Positions 5,879-8,062 of a stretch of DNA of 8,062 nt are shown here, one piece after another. Each line of letters opens with the position of its first letter. Positions within the stretch are counted from its first letter, which is position 1. The DNA is from Acidimicrobium sp. UBA3029 (GTDB lineage Bacteria > Actinomycetota > Acidimicrobiia > Acidimicrobiales > Ilumatobacteraceae): NCBI GenBank assembly GCA_002367695.1, contig DFDK01000026.1, positions 1-8,062 on the forward strand, written 5' to 3'. The notes under the pieces are model-generated. The model ran no database searches. It was not told the origin of the DNA and saw only the letters and a program-made list of their open reading frames with translations. Made by a program: the position numbers and the translations under genes.

Positions 5879-6766
5879 AACTTCGGTCCTGGCTTCGAGC
5901 ACTGGAAGTGCAATAAGTGCTCCTATTACAAAACTTGCACCAAGCACGCGATTGAGTGTGAGGTCTTCACCAAGGAAGATGACTCCGGCAATAATCGCAA
6001 TTACTGGCTCAAAGGTGGCGAGCACTGACACCGTGCTTGGGCCGACGCGCTTGAGGCCAGCGAACGACGCAAGGATCGGTGTGACGGTTCCAAATATCAC
6101 CAGACCAGCGATGAGCAACCAGGCAGTTGAATCATGGGGAAATTCTGATGTTAGTGAACCTGGCGAAGTGACAACTAAAAACCAGTACGAGATTGCTCCG
6201 CCAGCGTTGACGAGAACGACACTGGTAATAACGTCGGTGCGTTCGAGTGAATGCGATAGTCCCAACAAATAAATCGTAAATAAGACAGCCGAAAGCAGAA
6301 CGAGTGCAACTGCGCCGATACTTGCATTGCCAATTTGTCCGACAGTGATAAAAACGCCAATCATTGTCAAGACCAATGACATCTGAACATTTTTACTCGG
6401 TCGTTTCTTCCAGATGATCCAAGATCCAACGATGATAAATAGTGGGTTTGCATAAAACAGCACGATTGCGAGTCCGGTATCGATGTCGTTGATCGCAATG
6501 AAGTACGTGAGTGAGATGCCCATGATGCAGACACCCCATAGGAGCAACTTTGCTGTGTTTTTAAGACTCGGCCATGGAGTGTTGCGCACCATGATGCTAC
6601 GAATGGCAAGCATCAACAGTGTGGCGAGTGTGAAACGGACACTCATCACGCCCATGGCGTTGGTTTCGTGTGCATACAACTTTTTTGCGAAGGTGGGCAC
6701 TGTCGCAAAACCAGTACTTGAGAGAAGCACACAGAGCATGCCGATGACTCGTTGATTTTTTGGCAC
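5849..6766 (-). CDS. EamA/DMT-superfamily transporter
   Basis: A 305-residue inner-membrane protein with about ten hydrophobic helices arranged as two EamA repeats (about 8-142 and 149-289). Signature positions are YANPLF (105-110) in the first repeat and TFEPVIA (251-257) with FLGEDLTLNRVLGASFVIGALIAL-type ending in the second; these are characteristic of drug/metabolite transporters such as RhaT/YdcZ-like exporters. The substrate cannot be predicted. The start is GTG 6766, with no clear Shine-Dalgarno and the GTG lying in a hairpin; ATG 6739 (residue 10) would give a 296-residue protein still keeping the first helix. It lies 35 bp downstream of the RNase P RNA on the same strand with no obvious terminator between, so read-through expression is possible. 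Its 3' end overlaps the lysozyme-like gene by 30 bp, tail to tail. Confidence 0.9.
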   Translation of the reverse strand: MPKNQRVIGMLCVLLSSTGFATVPTFAKKLYAHETNAMGVMSVRFTLATLLMLAIRSIMVRNTPWPSLKNTAKLLLWGVCIMGISLTYFIAINDIDTGLAIVLFYANPLFIIVGSWIIWKKRPSKNVQMSLVLTMIGVFITVGQIGNASIGAVALVLLSAVLFTIYLLGLSHSLERTDVITSVVLVNAGGAISYWFLVVTSPGSLTSEFPHDSTAWLLIAGLVIFGTVTPILASFAGLKRVGPSTVSVLATFEPVIAIIAGVIFLGEDLTLNRVLGASFVIGALIALPVLEARTEVLASLGVTSP

Positions 6767-6781
6767 TAGAAGAATCTAGTG
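6764..6781 (-). promoter_or_regulatory. Hairpin burying the GTG start of the transporter gene
   Basis: On the minus strand CACTAGA and TCTAGTG form a perfect 7-bp stem with a TTCT loop, and the last three bases are the GTG start codon. It follows the RNase P RNA 3' end by about 20 nt. It is followed by CCAAAAAA rather than a T-run, so it does not look like an intrinsic terminator for that RNA. It may lower translation of the GTG or favour ATG 6739. The structure is seen; the role is inferred. Confidence 0.4.
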
Positions 6782-6801
6782 GGGTTCTTGAAAGATTGGG
6801 T

Positions 6802-7195
6802 GACGGTGAGTCGATCTATAAGCGGGGTTCTGTAGTCGTCGCAATTTCTCGCGCCAACCGATGACCATCCCTCTGTGCAACCTACCCGAGGGTTGTTAAC
6901 TACAAGTAGCTAACGAACGGACCGCTCATGCCCTCTGCATGGTCTTGCTTCGAGTGTTGATACCAAGCCGCACAAATTGCTTCGTACGCTGGTGCGCTCT
7001 TACCGCACCGTTTCAGCCTTACCTGTGACGACAACCTTGCGGTCATTGCCCATCGGCGGTTTATTCTCTGTTGCACCATTCGTCAAGTCACCCCGACCTG
7101 GCTCTCGCCAGCACTCTGTCCTGTGAAGCCCCGACTTTCCTCAGCTAAACATTGCAAGCAATATCTAGCCGCGGTCATCCGAACGACTCACCGTC
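6802..7195 (-). ncRNA. rnpB: RNase P RNA, bacterial class A
   Basis: This is the catalytic RNA of ribonuclease P, which removes 5' leaders from precursor tRNAs. The ends are set by a perfect 12-bp P1 helix: GACGGTGAGTCG (minus strand 7195-7184) pairs with CGACTCACCGTC (6813-6802). Conserved blocks seen on the minus strand are GAGGAAAGTCGGGGCTTCACAGG (starting at 7142, CR-I/P4 5' strand), ACAGAGTGCTGGCGAGAGCC, AATAAACCGCC, GGTAAGGCTGAAACGGTGCG followed by GTAAGAGCGCACC, and the 3' P4 strand ACAGAACCCCGCTTATAGA (6833-6815). The length of about 394 nt and the layout suit actinobacterial class A RNAs. It follows the ferritin-like gene by about 50 bp and precedes the transporter gene by 35 bp. Mature ends may differ by a few bases. 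Confidence 0.96.
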
Positions 7196-7202
7196 GAGGT
7201 TG

Positions 7203-7208
7203 AGTCTA
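7203..7208 (-). promoter_or_regulatory. Candidate -10 box of the RNase P RNA gene
   Basis: TAGACT on the minus strand (7208 to 7203) ends 7 bp before position 7195-7196, where the P1 helix begins, the right distance for a sigma-A type -10 element. No convincing -35 hexamer is found 16-18 bp further upstream. The assignment rests on position and a 4-of-6 match to TATAAT. Confidence 0.35.
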
Positions 7209-7216
7209 CGGGGGAG

Positions 7217-7243
7217 AAAAAAGTTGCTACTTGAGTAATAACT
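7217..7243 (-). terminator. Weak terminator candidate after the ferritin-like gene
   Basis: On the minus strand AGTT-AT-TAC-TCAA-GTA-GC-AACT can fold into a stem with one 2x2 internal loop, followed directly by a run of T. It lies a few bases after the TAA stop of the ferritin-like gene. The stem is short and AT-rich, so it may be inefficient or not a terminator. Confidence 0.3.
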
Positions 7244-7247
7244 CGTG

Positions 7248-8060
7248 TTAGCAAGAGATCTCGTCATAGACGAGACCATTTAGGCTTGGTGTTTCCAAAG
7301 AAAGGCTTGTCTTTGCGCCTTCCGAGTTTGGGGCTCCAAGTGAAATCTGAATACTGGAAAGACTGCCAAATGCCGATGGTACCGATGCAACTTTTGCTTT
7401 TCCGGTTACTTCATCTGTGCTTGGGCCAATAGCCATATAGCCAGGGTTGAGTACTTGTGCGAGCACGACTGCGTGACGGGCTTCGTCTTGGCCAACACGC
7501 ATTGCGCTGCCGCGAAGGCTCGGTTCGGCCAACAAAGCAACGATGCCTTGGTAAGTCTGGGTGGCCAGGTTTTCGAGAGCGTGTGCGAGGGTCACTGCAT
7601 CTCGTGCTGCGTCTGCATTGCCGTCAGCAGTAATTAACTTGAGTGCTGGATCAACGTAGATGTTATTGACGCGAGTGTTAGCGCACTTGTGGGCCTTTCC
7701 GCCATAACTAACAACAAGAGTATTAATTGCGTCTGCATGGCCGTTGTGATCGTCGCGGAAGCGTTTGATCGCATCTTTGAGCGAAGCAAAATCACCTGTG
7801 AGTAATCCACCATCAAGCATCGTGGTGTAGGCGTCAATTGCGCTGTATTCAAGTGAAGCAGCGGTGCGCAGCAACACAGTATCGGAGACGACAACTTCGC
7901 CTAATGCAGTTGTTGGTGGAACGGTTCCCGCGCTCGCAATATTTGGGCTTGCTGTAACGCCGGATTGTGCTCCACACGCGGCAAGAAATGTAATCCCCGC
8001 GATCGAGAGACCGCTCATCTTGAGCAGCTCGCGGCGAGTCAGGTTTTCTAGGTCGTTCAT
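7248..8060 (-). CDS. Tat-exported ferritin-like domain lipoprotein
   Basis: A 270-residue protein with a twin-arginine signal (TRRELLKM, Arg9-Arg10), hydrophobic segment and lipobox LAAC (Cys29), so it is probably folded before export and anchored to the outer face of the membrane. Residues about 60-205 form a ferritin-like four-helix domain with candidate di-iron ligands Glu71 (SLEYSAIDAY), His105/His108 (DDHNGHAD), Glu163 (ALENLATQTY) and Glu193-x-x-His196 (DEARHA). The C-terminal 65 residues are Ser/Gly-rich and end in a terminal Cys. Families with this layout are common in actinobacteria; iron oxidation or storage outside the cytoplasm is plausible but unproven. ATG 8060 is 2 bp from the window edge, so its ribosome binding site is not visible. 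The RNase P RNA gene follows about 50 bp downstream. Confidence 0.88.
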   Translation of the reverse strand: MNDLENLTRRELLKMSGLSIAGITFLAACGAQSGVTASPNIASAGTVPPTTALGEVVVSDTVLLRTAASLEYSAIDAYTTMLDGGLLTGDFASLKDAIKRFRDDHNGHADAINTLVVSYGGKAHKCANTRVNNIYVDPALKLITADGNADAARDAVTLAHALENLATQTYQGIVALLAEPSLRGSAMRVGQDEARHAVVLAQVLNPGYMAIGPSTDEVTGKAKVASVPSAFGSLSSIQISLGAPNSEGAKTSLSLETPSLNGLVYDEISC

Positions 8061-8062
8061 GG

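Noticed and set aside
1..8062. CRISPR arrays, tRNA genes, insertion-sequence transposases
   Set aside because: No regularly spaced direct repeats, cloverleaf-like segments with T-loop GTTC boxes, or transposase motifs were found on either strand.

Overview
The window looks like a chromosomal segment of an actinobacterium of moderate GC content, most likely a free-living (for example freshwater) member of the Acidimicrobiia. The signs are an F420-type luciferase-like oxidoreductase, a class A penicillin-binding protein with long threonine tracts, frequent GTG/TTG starts, a Tat-exported ferritin-like lipoprotein, a CrtC/AttH-like RDHSWG protein, and a LexA box of the CGAAC-N4-GTTCG type. The lineage is inferred; no marker gene for fine placement is present.

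Left part (1-1703): the 3' end of a lipocalin-like RDHSWG-motif protein converges on a minus-strand LLM-class flavin/F420 oxidoreductase, with a small inverted repeat over the junction. Centre (1724-5193): a plus-strand, probably translationally coupled cluster holds a bifunctional PBP1A-type peptidoglycan synthase, a coiled-coil C4 zinc-ribbon protein and a small membrane protein. The last two genes each have a Shine-Dalgarno sequence built into the stop codon of the preceding gene. The oxidoreductase and PBP starts are divergent and only about 20 bp apart.

Region 5194-5389 is the most interesting part. A perfect LexA/SOS-type operator (5230-5245) lies 2 bp before an ATG. Seven bases after the A of that ATG a 79-bp palindromic element (5255-5333) begins. 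It is followed in another frame by a complete signal-peptide sequence (RR, hydrophobic core, AMA cleavage site) leading into a secreted lysozyme/SLT-like enzyme that has no canonical start codon of its own upstream of the hydrophobic core. Deleting exactly the 79-bp palindrome on paper fuses the ATG in frame to the signal peptide and gives an intact protein of about 183 residues. The simplest reading is that a small palindromic repeat inserted into the 5' end of an SOS-controlled secreted peptidoglycan hydrolase gene. An RNA-level bypass or a sequencing/assembly artefact are alternatives.

Right part (5849-8060, minus strand): the RNase P RNA gene (about 394 nt, perfect 12-bp P1 helix) lies between an upstream Tat/lipobox ferritin-like protein and a downstream EamA/DMT-family transporter. 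The transporter's GTG start is buried in a 7-bp hairpin. The transporter and the lysozyme-like gene converge and overlap by 30 bp. No tRNA, CRISPR array or recognisable transposase or integrase gene was seen.
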